64,000 nucleotides of DNA from Streptomyces narbonensis (GTDB taxonomy: Bacteria; Actinomycetota; Actinomycetes; Streptomycetales; Streptomycetaceae). Positions 51,228 to 59,670 of the stretch are shown here, in pieces. A model generated the notes under the pieces. It made no database searches, was not told the DNA's origin, and saw only the letters and a list, made by a program, of their open reading frames with translations. The translations under genes and the position numbers were made by a program. The DNA is taken from contig NZ_BMSF01000001.1 of the NCBI RefSeq assembly GCF_014649015.1, positions 62,001 through 126,000 on the forward strand, given 5' to 3'. Position 1 is the stretch's first letter. Each line of letters starts with the position of its first letter.

Positions 51228-53636
51228 GTGACCAACAGACGACGGGCGATCAGAGCGTCCGCAGTCGTCGTGGCGCTCGCGGCCACCGCCGCCACCGCCT
51301 CGACCTTCTCCACCGCTTGGGCCGACAGCGACGGCAAGGTGTCGCCGGCCGGCATCCAGACCGTCGACAAGACGACGGTCGACCACGACCTTGACGGTCC
51401 GTTCAGCAAGAAGCAGGAGCAGCAGCGCAAGGCTGCCCTGGAGCAGGTGCTGAACGGCGAGGCCAAGGTCGAGAAGCGCGGGGGCTCGCAGGTCGTCAAG
51501 CTCGACAGCAAGAAGTACGTCGAGCTCGGCCGCGAGAAGACCGACAAGATCTTCACCATCCTCGTCGAGTTCGGCGACAAGGTGGACACCACCACCCTCG
51601 TCGACCGCGAGGACGACGACACGGACGAGCTCAAGCCGATGTACGGCGGCCAGCCCGGTCCCCTGCACAACCAGATAGCCAAGCCGGACCGTGCGAACGA
51701 CAACTCCACGGCCTGGCAGGCGGATTACAACCGCAAGCACTTCCAGGACCTGTACTTCGGTACGGGCAAGGACGCCAAGGGCAAGCCGAAGCAGTCCGTC
51801 AAGACCTACTTCGAGAAGACCTCGTCCGGCCGTTACTCGGTCGACGGCGCGGTCTCCGACTGGGTCAAGGTCGACTACAACGAGGCCCGTTACGGCTCGA
51901 ACTACTGCGGCGACACCAACTGCGCCAACGTCTGGGACACCGTCCGCGACGGCGTCACCGCGTGGGCGGCCGGCCAGAAGGCCCAGGGCAAGACCGACGC
52001 CCAGATCAAGGCCGAACTCGCCCAGTACGACCTGTGGGACCGCTACGACTTCGACGCCGACGGCAACTTCAACGAGCCCGACGGCTACATCGACCACTTC
52101 CAGATCGTCCACGCGGGCGAGGACGAGTCGGCCGGTGGCGGCGCCCAGGGCACCGACGCGCTGTGGGCCCACCGCTGGTACGCGTACGGCACCAACGCCG
52201 GCAAGACCGGCCCGGCGAACAACAAGGCCGGCGGTACGCAGATCGGCGAGACCGGCATCTGGGTCGGCGACTACACGATGCAGCCGGAGAACGGCGGCCT
52301 CGGCGTCTACGCGCACGAGTACGGCCACGACCTCGGCCTGCCGGACCACTACGACACCGCGGGCGGCGAGAACTCCACCGGGTTCTGGACCCTCATGTCG
52401 TCCGGCTCCTGGCTGGGCGAGGGCAAGGACGCCATCGGCGACCTGCCCGGCGACATGACCTCCTGGGACAAGCTCCAGCTGGGCTGGCTGAACTACGCCA
52501 AGGTCAACGACTGGCAGCGTGGCACCAAGACCACCCACAAGCTGGGCGTCTCGGAGTACAACACCAAGAACCCGCAGGCGCTCGTCGTCGAGCTGCCGAA
52601 GAAGTCGGTTCCCACCGAGGTCGTGGCCCCCGCCGAGGGTGCCACCCAGTGGTGGAGCAACATGGGTGACGACCTCAAGAACACCCTGACCCGCCCGGTC
52701 GACCTGACCGGCAAGTCCTCGGCCTCCCTGGAGCTCCAGGGCTGGTGGGACATCGAGAAGGGTTACGACTTCCTCTACGCCGAGGCCTCGACCGACGGCG
52801 GCGCCAACTGGACCGTTCTCGACGGCACCGCCAACGGTGTGGCGCTCCCGCGCGACGCCGCCGGCTCCCCGTCGCTGACGGACGTCTCCGGTGCGCACAA
52901 GAAGCTCGTCTACGGCCTCGACGCCTTCGCGGGCAAGAAGTTCGACCTCCGCTTCCGCTACCAGACGGACGGCGGCGCGGGCGGCAAGGGCTTCACCGCC
53001 GACGCCATCACCCTCACCGCCGACGGCGCCAACGTCTTCTCGGACGGCGCCGAGAACGGTGACAACGGCTGGGTCTCGAAGGGCTTCTCGCGGATCGCGA
53101 AGGGCTTCTCGAAGGACTACGAGCAGTACTACATCGCGGAGAACCGCCAGTACGTCTCGTACGACGCGACCCTCAAGGTCGGCCCGTACAACTTCGGTTT
53201 CACGGGCGACAAGGCCGGCTGGGTCGAGCACTACCCGTACCAGAACGGTCTGCTCATCTGGAAGTGGGACCTGTCCCAGAAGGACAACAACACCTCCCAG
53301 CACCCGGGCGTGGGTCGAGTCCTCCCGATCGACGCGCACCCGAGCCCGCTGAAGTGGTCCGACGGCACGCTGATGCGCAACCGCGTCCAGTCGTACGACG
53401 CCCCCTTCAGCCTCTCCCGCACGGACGGCTTCCAGCTGCACAAGGCGGGCGTGGGCACCTGGGTCCCGTCGCAGGCCGGTAACCCGGTCTTCGACGACCG
53501 CAAGGGCACCTACTGGTTCCCCGAGACCGCGCGTGCCGGTGTCCAGGTAACTGACACCAACACCAAGATCCAGGTCGTCAAGGAGCCGAAGGATGGCCAG
53601 ACGATCACGGTCCAGGTTGGCCCGTCGACCAAGTAG
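51228..53636 (+). CDS. Secreted M6 family metalloprotease (immune inhibitor A-like)
   Basis: An 802-residue secreted protease. The signal peptide is MTNRRRAIRASAVVVALAAT to about residue 35. The propeptide precedes the catalytic domain, with zinc motif HEYGH starting at H363 in YAHEYGHDLGLPDHYD. The M6 follow-up GFWTLMSSGSWLG is present, as are DFDADGNFNEPDGYIDHFQI (calcium-binding style) and a C-terminal jelly-roll region (SLELQGWWDIEKGYDFLYAE, FRYQTDGGAGGKGF). InhA-type proteases degrade host or competitor proteins. The GTG follows GGGGAGGAC. A strong terminator follows. Confidence 0.93.
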   Translation: MTNRRRAIRASAVVVALAATAATASTFSTAWADSDGKVSPAGIQTVDKTTVDHDLDGPFSKKQEQQRKAALEQVLNGEAKVEKRGGSQVVKLDSKKYVELGREKTDKIFTILVEFGDKVDTTTLVDREDDDTDELKPMYGGQPGPLHNQIAKPDRANDNSTAWQADYNRKHFQDLYFGTGKDAKGKPKQSVKTYFEKTSSGRYSVDGAVSDWVKVDYNEARYGSNYCGDTNCANVWDTVRDGVTAWAAGQKAQGKTDAQIKAELAQYDLWDRYDFDADGNFNEPDGYIDHFQIVHAGEDESAGGGAQGTDALWAHRWYAYGTNAGKTGPANNKAGGTQIGETGIWVGDYTMQPENGGLGVYAHEYGHDLGLPDHYDTAGGENSTGFWTLMSSGSWLGEGKDAIGDLPGDMTSWDKLQLGWLNYAKVNDWQRGTKTTHKLGVSEYNTKNPQALVVELPKKSVPTEVVAPAEGATQWWSNMGDDLKNTLTRPVDLTGKSSASLELQGWWDIEKGYDFLYAEASTDGGANWTVLDGTANGVALPRDAAGSPSLTDVSGAHKKLVYGLDAFAGKKFDLRFRYQTDGGAGGKGFTADAITLTADGANVFSDGAENGDNGWVSKGFSRIAKGFSKDYEQYYIAENRQYVSYDATLKVGPYNFGFTGDKAGWVEHYPYQNGLLIWKWDLSQKDNNTSQHPGVGRVLPIDAHPSPLKWSDGTLMRNRVQSYDAPFSLSRTDGFQLHKAGVGTWVPSQAGNPVFDDRKGTYWFPETARAGVQVTDTNTKIQVVKEPKDGQTITVQVGPSTK

Positions 53637-53660
53637 TCGGTAAAGCTGCAGGTCAAGCCA

Positions 53661-53702
53661 TGATCGGCCGTCGCCCCCTAGCGGGCGGCGGCCGATCGTG
53701 TT
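53661..53702 (+). terminator. Terminator of the M6 protease gene
   Basis: GATCGGCCGTCGCCC pairs with GGGCGGCGGCCGATC around a CCTAGC loop, followed by GTGTTT. Confidence 0.75.
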
Positions 53703-53759
53703 TAGGTGCGTCTGACCGCAGTTCTTATTGACATCTGATCCACGGGGGAGTGGTTCCGC

Positions 53760-54071
53760 ATGCCCAACGGAGGGTTCTGCAAGCTGCCGGGCGGCAGCGT
53801 GGTGGTCGCGATAGGGCTGCCCAGCCCGGCCCGCGACGGGGCCTCGGTCCGCTTTCTGGTCCACGCCGCCAACCGTGCCCGCGCCCTGACGCGGCTGCGG
53901 AACCTCGGCCTGCGCGCGGTCTACCTCCGCGGCAACAGCGAGCCGCCCACCCCGGACGAGATCACGGCCGTCCTGCACCACCCCGACGGCCTGCTCTGGA
54001 GATCCGCGCCCGGCGCCGCCCAGGAGCTCTGGCACCCGGCCCGCACGCTCCCGAAGGCGCCCGCGGCCTAG
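53760..54071 (+). CDS. Hypothetical small protein
   Basis: A 103-residue protein, MPNGGFCKLPGGSVVVAIGL, with beta-strand and helical segments (VRFLVHAANRARALTRLRNL, GLRAVYLRGN) and no signal. The ATG follows a good GGGGGAG at 9 bp. The last codons and TAG coincide with the left edge of a CTAG-bounded element. Family not recognised. Confidence 0.55.
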   Translation: MPNGGFCKLPGGSVVVAIGLPSPARDGASVRFLVHAANRARALTRLRNLGLRAVYLRGNSEPPTPDEITAVLHHPDGLLWRSAPGAAQELWHPARTLPKAPAA

Positions 54072-54161
54072 GCACCCGCGCCCGGCACGCCGAGAGCACG
54101 CACCTGACGCCGCAGGGCCCGCCCTTCGGGCGGACGACGGGAGTTTGACGACAGGACCTAG
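54068..54161. repeat. Partial CTAG-bounded repeat element
   Basis: CTAGGCACCC at the left and GACAGGACCTAG at the right. The inside (CGGCACGCCGAGAGC, GACGCCGC, CGCCCTTCGGGC, ACGACGGGAGTTTGACGAC) matches the right half of the 36.6-kb element with a few substitutions. It supplies the stop of the small hypothetical gene. Confidence 0.6.
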
Positions 54162-54221
54162 GGAGGTCAGGGGCGACAGCGCTGGGAATCCACCGAAGGG
54201 CTCCCAGGACCTTTTCCGGCT

Positions 54222-54283
54222 CTAGGGCCTGTCCGGCGGATCATGGCCGGGGCCGCGGCGTTGATCCGCCGGACAGGCCCTAG
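54222..54283. repeat. Perfect CTAG-bounded palindrome (62 bp)
   Basis: Arms of 22 bp are perfectly inverted (left arm starts CTAGGGCCTGTCCGGCGG) around an 18-bp centre. With TA at each end inside C-TA-G, it has the form of an IS630-type MITE insertion. The right TA is the TAG stop of pncA. It probably also ends transcription of pncA. Confidence 0.75.
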
Positions 54284-54876
54284 ACGAGCGGCTCGCCGGT
54301 CAGCTCCACGCCCGCCGTCGTGAGCTCCTCCAGGGCCTTCGCCGTCGTCGCCTTCGCGACCCCGGCCGTCAGGTCGAGCAGCACATGGGTCCGGAAGCCC
54401 TCCCGCGCCGCGTCCAGGGCCGTGGCCCGGACGCAGTGGTCGGTGGCGATGCCCACCACGTCGACCTCGGTGACGTCCCGCTCCCGCAGCCACTCCGCGA
54501 GCGTCCGCCCGTTCTCGTCGAGGCCCTCGAAGCCGCTGTACGCCGCGTCGTAGGCGCCCTTGTCGAAGACGGAGTCGATCGCCCCGCTGGCGACGGCGGG
54601 CGCGAAGTTCGGGTGGAAGCCGACGCCCTCCGTGCCGGCCACGCAGTGCACCGGCCAGGAGGTGACGTAGTCCGGATCCTCGCCCTCCGGGGCGAAGTGC
54701 GCGCCCGGGTCGACGTGGTGGTCGCGGGTGGCCACCACGTACCGGTAGGACGTGCCCGCCGTCTGGCCGACCAGGTCCGTGATGGCGGCGGCGACGTCCG
54801 CGCCGCCCGCCACCGCGAGGCTGCCGCCCTCGCAGAAGTCGTTCTGAACGTCCACAACGATCAATGCGCGGTGCAT
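54280..54876 (-). CDS. pncA: Nicotinamidase
   Basis: A 198-residue isochorismatase-fold enzyme that hydrolyses nicotinamide to nicotinate. Catalytic residues are in place: D9 in VVDVQNDF, K106 in FDKGAYDAAYSGF and C148 in GIATDHCVRAT. Metal ligands D52, H54 and H60 lie in TRDHHVDPGAHF. Full length compared with E. coli and mycobacterial PncA. It is followed on the same strand by a CTAG-bounded palindrome and preceded by the nicotinate phosphoribosyltransferase gene, so the two form an NAD salvage route (nicotinamide to nicotinate to NaMN). Confidence 0.93.
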   Translation of the reverse strand: MHRALIVVDVQNDFCEGGSLAVAGGADVAAAITDLVGQTAGTSYRYVVATRDHHVDPGAHFAPEGEDPDYVTSWPVHCVAGTEGVGFHPNFAPAVASGAIDSVFDKGAYDAAYSGFEGLDENGRTLAEWLRERDVTEVDVVGIATDHCVRATALDAAREGFRTHVLLDLTAGVAKATTAKALEELTTAGVELTGEPLV

Positions 54877-54975
54877 GGCGGGTGTCCTTAGCGCGTCGGA
54901 TGGGGGTGGGTTCGAGCCTAGAGACTTCCCCCTCCCGAGGGGAGGGGGCGTCCCCGCGTTGTGCCCACGCGTTCG

Positions 54976-55070
54976 CGAAGGCGTCGGCCTATTCGCGAAG
55001 GCGTCGGCCTACACGAAGGCGTCGGCCTACACGAAGGCGTCGGCCTGCGCGTTCGCGAAGGCGCAGGCCT
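54976..55070. repeat. Imperfect 18-24 bp repeat downstream of pncB
   Basis: Four copies of CGAAGGCGTCGGCCT and one variant (CGAAGGCGCAGGCCT) at spacings of 20, 18, 18 and 24 bp. In the pncB frame they read ADAFV followed by TAG twice, as if the end of the gene had been tandemly duplicated including stop codons. The rest of the 192-bp interval to pncA is ordinary. Confidence 0.7.
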
Positions 55071-56397
55071 ACGCGTACTCCGTCGGCAGCACCGGCTCGC
55101 CGCGCGAGAGCTGGATCGCCGACATCGGCAGCCCCGCGAGGGCCGCGATGTGCCGGTCCCTGGCGGCCTCCAGCGGCTCCCGGGCCACCACCTCGCCGCC
55201 CTTGACCAGCTTGACCAGAAGCTGGTGGTCCACGAGCTCCGGCGGGACCGGGCCCGTGCCCACGACCTCGGTCTCGGCGACCCCGTACGCGTCGGGCCGC
55301 CGCGCCGCCCACTTGCGGCCGCCGACCGAGGCCTTGCCGCCCACGGACTTCTTCGCGACCGGCACGAGGGGCGCCTTGGGGTCGGCCGTGCGGGCCCGGG
55401 CGACCAGCTTGTAGACCATGGAGCAGGTCGGGTGGCCGCTGCCGGTGACCAGCTGCGTGCCCACCCCGTACGCGTCGACCGGCGCCGCCGCGAGCGAGGC
55501 GATGGCGTACTCGTCGAGGTCCGAGGTGACGACGATCTTCGTGTCCCGGGCGCCCAGCTCGTCCAGCTGCGCCCGTACGCGGTGGGCGACGAGCAGCAGG
55601 TCGCCCGAGTCGATGCGGACGGCTCCGAGCTCGGGCCCGGCCACCTCCACGGCGGTGCGGACGGCCTCGGCCACGTCGTACGTGTCGACGAGCAGGGTCG
55701 TACCCCGGCCCAGGCTGTCGACCTGCGCCCGGAAGGCGTCCCGCTCGCTGTCGTGGAGCAGGGTGAAGGCGTGGGCGGAGGTGCCGACGGTCGGGATGCC
55801 GTAGCGGAAGCCGGCCGCGAGGTCCGAGGTGGCCTCGAAGCCGCCGACGTACGCGGCGCGGGAGGCCGCGACGGCCGCCAGCTCGTGGGTCCGCCGGGCG
55901 CCCATCTCGATGAGGCGGCGCCCGCCGGCCGCGGCCGACATGCGGGAGGCGGCGGCGGCGATGGCCGAGTCGTGGTTGAGGATCGAGAGGATCACGGTCT
56001 CCAGGAGCACACACTCCGCGAAGGAGCCCTCGACGCGCAGGACGGGCGAGCCGGGGAAGTACACCTCGCCCTCGGGGTAGCCCCAGATGTCGCCGGAGAA
56101 GCGGTATCCGGCCAGCCATTCGAGGGTCGGTTCGTCGACGATGCCGCGCTCGCGCAGGAAGCCCAGGACGGCGGGGTCGAAGCGGAAGTTCTCGACGGCG
56201 TCCAGGACCCGGCCGACGCCCGCGAGGACGCCGTAGCGGCGCCCCTCGGGCAGCCGCCGGGTGAAGACCTCGAAGACCGAGTGGCGGTCGGCGGTGCCGG
56301 CCCGGAGGGCCGCCTGGAGCATGGTCAGCTCGTACTGATCGGTGAAGAGCGCGGTCGACGGCACGTCCACCGGCAGCCCAAGGTCCGCAGCGTTCAT
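55069..56397 (-). CDS. pncB: Nicotinate phosphoribosyltransferase
   Basis: A 442-residue enzyme that joins nicotinate to PRPP, giving nicotinate mononucleotide. Family features: TDQYELTMLQAALRAGTADR, RRLPEGRRYGVLAGVGRVLD, FPGSPVLRVEGSFAECVLLE, MGARRTHELAAVAASRAAYV, GTSAHAFTLLHDSE, and RIDSGDLLLVAHRVRAQLDE for the phosphoribosyl site. Full length. The C-terminus LSRGEPVLPTEYA ends just before an odd repeat. It is on the same strand as pncA, 192 bp upstream. Confidence 0.94.
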   Translation of the reverse strand: MNAADLGLPVDVPSTALFTDQYELTMLQAALRAGTADRHSVFEVFTRRLPEGRRYGVLAGVGRVLDAVENFRFDPAVLGFLRERGIVDEPTLEWLAGYRFSGDIWGYPEGEVYFPGSPVLRVEGSFAECVLLETVILSILNHDSAIAAAASRMSAAAGGRRLIEMGARRTHELAAVAASRAAYVGGFEATSDLAAGFRYGIPTVGTSAHAFTLLHDSERDAFRAQVDSLGRGTTLLVDTYDVAEAVRTAVEVAGPELGAVRIDSGDLLLVAHRVRAQLDELGARDTKIVVTSDLDEYAIASLAAAPVDAYGVGTQLVTGSGHPTCSMVYKLVARARTADPKAPLVPVAKKSVGGKASVGGRKWAARRPDAYGVAETEVVGTGPVPPELVDHQLLVKLVKGGEVVAREPLEAARDRHIAALAGLPMSAIQLSRGEPVLPTEYA

Positions 56398-56498
56398 GTC
56401 AGCGATGCTAGCGCAGAAATCGTCAAAGTGACGAATAGGGGGTCGGTATGGGTGACCTGTTTGTGCGATGGGCCCCCCGGGGTGGCAGCATGGGGTGA

Positions 56499-56804
56499 GT
56501 GAGCGTCGCGCCTATTGAGATCGAACGTACGGAATCGGCCGAGGAGGTCTCCGCGGTCGTCGAACCCGACGTGCCCTGGGTGACCCTCGTGCACAACGAT
56601 CCGGTCAACCTGATGAGCTATGTGACCTACGTCTTCCAGTCGTACTTCGGTTACTCCAAGGACAAGGCGCACAAGCTGATGCTCGACGTGCACGAGAAGG
56701 GGAAGGCCGTCGTCTCCGCCGGCACCCGCGAGGAGATGGAACGGGACGTGCAGGCGATGCACGGCTACGGCCTCTGGGCGACCCTCTCCCAGGACCGCTT
56801 CTGA
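56499..56804 (+). CDS. clpS: ATP-dependent Clp protease adaptor ClpS
   Basis: A 101-residue adaptor that delivers N-degron substrates to ClpAP/ClpCP. The core is [40 protein letters not shown] and [15 protein letters not shown], with the NDP residues for binding N-terminal hydrophobics. GTG start; the first ~25 residues are an acidic extension. Its stop overlaps the next ATG by one base (TGATG). The ClpS-DUF2017 pair is conserved in actinobacteria. It is divergent from pncB. Confidence 0.95.
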   Translation: MSVAPIEIERTESAEEVSAVVEPDVPWVTLVHNDPVNLMSYVTYVFQSYFGYSKDKAHKLMLDVHEKGKAVVSAGTREEMERDVQAMHGYGLWATLSQDRF

Positions 56805-57385
56805 TGGCCGGCCGATTCGACACCCTGCCCGGCGGCGGCGCGGCCATCGCGCTCGACGAGGTCGAGATCTCCATCCTCCGCTCCCTCGCGGTCCAGCTGA
56901 TGGAGCTCATCGGCCCCGGCGACGAGCCCGCGGCCGATGCCGACCCGCTGGCCGCCCTCTTCGCCGAGGGCCCGAGCGAGCCCCCCTCCGACCCCGCCCT
57001 CCGGCGGCTCTTCCCCGACGCGTACGGGGACGAGAGCGAGGAGCTGCGGGCCTCCGCCGCCGACTTCCGCCGCTACACCGAGAACGACCTGCGCGCCCGC
57101 AAGCGCGAGGACGCCCTCGTGGTCGTCCGCGGCCTGGACTCGCTCTCCGGCGAGTCGGCCGGTGAGGGCGGCGTCGTCCTGAAGCTGACCCCGGACGAGT
57201 CCCGGGCCTGGCTCGGGGCGCTCAACGACCTCCGGCTGACGATCGGGACCCGTCTGGAGGTCAAGGACGAGGAGAGCGAGCAGCTGTACCGGCTGCCGGA
57301 CTCCGACCCGCGCAAGCCGATGGTGATGGCGTACCTCTGGCTGGGGGCGCTCCAGGAGTCCCTCGTCGAGACGCTGATGGCGTAG
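56804..57385 (+). CDS. DUF2017 domain protein
   Basis: A 193-residue cytoplasmic helical protein of the actinobacterial DUF2017 family: LDEVEISILRSLAVQLMELI, RRLFPDAYGDESEELRASAA, EDALVVVRGLDSLSG, VLKLTPDESRAWLGALNDLR, YRLPDSDPRKPMVMAYLWLG. Coupled to clpS by TGATG, so it may assist the Clp pathway, though no biochemical role is established. A strong palindrome and the amino acid permease promoter follow. Confidence 0.88.
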   Translation: MAGRFDTLPGGGAAIALDEVEISILRSLAVQLMELIGPGDEPAADADPLAALFAEGPSEPPSDPALRRLFPDAYGDESEELRASAADFRRYTENDLRARKREDALVVVRGLDSLSGESAGEGGVVLKLTPDESRAWLGALNDLRLTIGTRLEVKDEESEQLYRLPDSDPRKPMVMAYLWLGALQESLVETLMA

Positions 57386-57441
57386 GGCCTTTCGAGGTCA
57401 CCCTCAGGCGCGGATGTTCGCTCAGCGGACGCTCAAATCCG

Positions 57442-57459
57442 GATAACGAATGCGTTATC
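57442..57459. promoter_or_regulatory. GATAACG/CGTTATC palindrome upstream of the amino acid permease
   Basis: Arms of seven bases around AATG. Flanking it are GCGGAC (57425-57430) and GTCCGC (57465-57470), giving two nearly nested inverted repeats. It could be an operator or the clpS-DUF2017 terminator; the AT content is unusual for this genome. Confidence 0.5.
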
Positions 57460-57645
57460 AGAGTGTCCGCCTTTGCCCTCCCAGGGCCCTTTTGTCCACC
57501 TTTTCGTGTGGTGTGCGCCACACGCGCCCCCGCCGATCGGCCCCTGCCGCGTGATAAATCTTCACGACCGCTCGGGGACGCCACCCCTGTTCCCGAGGGC
57601 GCTTTGACCGGCTGACCGCCGGTGGCACTCCATCCACATCCGGGG

Positions 57646-57662
57646 GGATCAGGATCTGATCC
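57646..57662. promoter_or_regulatory. GGATCA/TGATCC inverted repeat before the permease gene
   Basis: Six-base arms around GGATC, a perfect palindrome but for the centre, 54 bp before the permease ATG. Likely operator of an amino-acid-responsive regulator. The rest of the 330-bp interval between DUF2017 and the permease holds no gene. Confidence 0.4.
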
Positions 57663-57715
57663 GCGGCAGACGCACTCGCAGTCGCGCGGATCAGCATGGA
57701 GAAAGGCGCACCACC

Positions 57716-59152
57716 ATGACCTCTGTGCAGGTCGACAAGCAGCACGACGGCGACGAGGCCGCGGACACCGTCTCGGGCGAGGGTTATCACCGGGCACTCG
57801 GTGCACGCCAGATCCAGATGATCGCGATCGGCGGAGCCATCGGCACCGGCCTCTTCCTCGGCGCGGGCAAGGGCATCTCCATCGCGGGGCCGAGTCTGAT
57901 CCTCGCGTACGCCGCCGCGGGACTCGTCATCTTCTTCATCATGCGGGCGCTCGGCGAGCTCCTCATGTACCGCCCGGTCTCGGGCTCCTTCTCGGAGTAC
58001 GCCCGCGAGTTCATGGGCCCCTTCGCGGGCTTCGTGACCGGCTGGACGTACTGGCTCTTCTGGGTCGTCACCGGCATCACCGAGGTCACCGCCGCGGCCA
58101 CCTACATGACGTACTGGTGGGACATCCCGCAGTGGCTCTCGGCCCTCGTCTTCACGGTCATCCTCTACGGCGCCAACCTGATCTCGGTGAAGCTCTTCGG
58201 TGAGCTCGAGTTCTGGTTCTCCATGGTCAAGGTCACCGCGATCGTCGGCATGATCCTCATCTGCGCCGGCATCCTCACCATCGGCTTCTCCGACGCGGGC
58301 GACACCGCCTCCGTCACCCACCTGTGGGACCTCGGCGGCTTCTTCGCCGGCAAGGACGGCATCTACTCCACCCTCATGACCCTCCAGATGGTCATGTTCG
58401 CCTTCCTCGCCGTCGAGCTCGTCGGCGTCACCGCCGGCGAGTCGAAGGACCCGAAGACCGTCCTGCCCAAGGCCATCAACACCGTGCCGTGGCGCATCGC
58501 CGTCTTCTACGTCGGCGCGCTCATCATGATCCTGTCGGTCGTCCCCTGGACCGAGTTCAAGCCGGGCGTCTCGCCGTTCGTCGCCGCCTTCGAGAAGATG
58601 GGCCTCGGCGTCGGCGCCGCCATCGTCAACTTCGTCGTCCTGACGGCCGCGCTCTCCTCCTGCAACTCGGGCATGTACTCCACCGGCCGCATGCTGCGCG
58701 ACCTCGCGCTCAACGGCCAGGGCCCGAAGGTCTTCACGAAGCTGACCCGCTCCGGCACCCCGCTGATCGGCACCACGTTCTCGGCCGCGCTCATGATGGT
58801 CGGCGTCTGGATCAACTACCAGTGGCCCGGCGAGGCGTTCAACTACGTCGTCTCCTTCGCGACCATCTCCGGCATGTGGGCCTGGATCGCCATCCTGATC
58901 TGCCACATCCGCTACCGCGCCAAGGCCGACCGCGGCGAGCTGCCCGAGTCCTCCTTCAAGGCGCCCGGCGGCGTCTGGCTCAGCGCCTTCGCCCTGGCCT
59001 TCCTCGCGCTGGTCATCGTGACCATGGGCATGGACGAGGGCAACCGGGTCGCGCTGTACGGCGCGCCGGTCTGGGGCCTGGTCCTGGCCGTCTCCTACCT
59101 GGTCCTCAAGGCCCGCAACCCCCAGGGCGCCGCCTTCGTCAAGCGTTCCTGA
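57716..59152 (+). CDS. Amino acid permease (AAT family, AnsP/CycA/GabP-like)
   Basis: A 478-residue APC-superfamily transporter with 12 spans. The start YHRALGARQIQMIAIGGAIG, followed by TGLFLGAGKGISIAGPSLIL, is the AAT-family signature. Later segments read MRALGELLMYRPVSGSFSEY, AREFMGPFAGFVTGWTYWLF, MTLQMVMFAFLAVELVGVTA and SSCNSGMYSTGRMLRDLALN. Members import polar or small amino acids by proton symport; the substrate cannot be fixed (asparagine, alanine/serine or GABA are typical). The ATG follows GGAGAAAGG. Two palindromes precede it and a terminator follows. Confidence 0.92.
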   Translation: MTSVQVDKQHDGDEAADTVSGEGYHRALGARQIQMIAIGGAIGTGLFLGAGKGISIAGPSLILAYAAAGLVIFFIMRALGELLMYRPVSGSFSEYAREFMGPFAGFVTGWTYWLFWVVTGITEVTAAATYMTYWWDIPQWLSALVFTVILYGANLISVKLFGELEFWFSMVKVTAIVGMILICAGILTIGFSDAGDTASVTHLWDLGGFFAGKDGIYSTLMTLQMVMFAFLAVELVGVTAGESKDPKTVLPKAINTVPWRIAVFYVGALIMILSVVPWTEFKPGVSPFVAAFEKMGLGVGAAIVNFVVLTAALSSCNSGMYSTGRMLRDLALNGQGPKVFTKLTRSGTPLIGTTFSAALMMVGVWINYQWPGEAFNYVVSFATISGMWAWIAILICHIRYRAKADRGELPESSFKAPGGVWLSAFALAFLALVIVTMGMDEGNRVALYGAPVWGLVLAVSYLVLKARNPQGAAFVKRS

Positions 59153-59171
59153 CCTGCCAGGTCTCAGCATC

Positions 59172-59210
59172 CGGGCCGTTCCGTACCACTCCTCGGTACG
59201 GAGCGGCCCG
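59172..59210 (+). terminator. Terminator after the amino acid permease
   Basis: CGGGCCG and CGGCCCG with CCGTACC/GGTACGG inner arms make a strong stem, right before the JAMM peptidase gene. Confidence 0.75.
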
Positions 59211-59228
59211 TCTGCTTATCCTGTCGGC

Positions 59229-59654
59229 ATGCTGACCATCACCCGGGCCCTGTACGACCAGATCGTGGAGCACTCCCGCGCGGACCACCCCGACGAGGCC
59301 TGCGGCGTGGTCGCGGGCCCGGCCGGCAGCGGCCGCCCCGAGCGCTTCATCCCCATGCTGAACGCCGCCCGCTCGCCCACGTTCTACGAGTTCGACTCCG
59401 CGGACCTGCTCAAGCTCTACCGCGACATGGACGACCGGGACGAGGAGCCCGTCATCGTCTACCACTCGCACACCGCGACCGAGGCCTACCCGTCCCGCAC
59501 GGACATCTCGTACGCGAACGAGCCCCACGCCCACTACGTCCTCGTCTCCACCGCCGACACCGACGACGCGGGCCCCTTCCAGTTCCGCTCCTTCACCATC
59601 GTCGAGGGAGTCGTGACCGAGGAGGACGTCGAGATCGTCGAGGCCTACGCGTAG
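59229..59654 (+). CDS. JAMM/MPN+ metalloprotease, Mec-like
   Basis: A 141-residue zinc protease. The JAMM motif is complete: E23 in DEACGVVAG, then H79 and H81 in VYHSHTATEA, S89 and D92. In Mycobacterium tuberculosis the homologue Mec removes cysteine from the carrier protein CysO in a sulfur-carrier cysteine pathway. The gene is usually next to cysO and cysM in actinobacteria; here neither follows within the window, a GlxA-type regulator standing in their place. TTATCC lies 7 bp before the ATG with no ribosome binding site, suggesting a leaderless transcript. Confidence 0.88.
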   Translation: MLTITRALYDQIVEHSRADHPDEACGVVAGPAGSGRPERFIPMLNAARSPTFYEFDSADLLKLYRDMDDRDEEPVIVYHSHTATEAYPSRTDISYANEPHAHYVLVSTADTDDAGPFQFRSFTIVEGVVTEEDVEIVEAYA

Positions 59655-59670
59655 TACGGTCCGCGCGCGG

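Noticed and set aside
51219..54035. 938-codon minus-strand frame opposite the M6 protease
   Set aside because: No recognisable motifs; it is the complement of a well-supported secreted protease gene.
56491..56498. Alternative upstream ATG/GTG starts for clpS
   Set aside because: They are out of frame with the conserved ClpS core; the in-frame GTG at 56499 is used.
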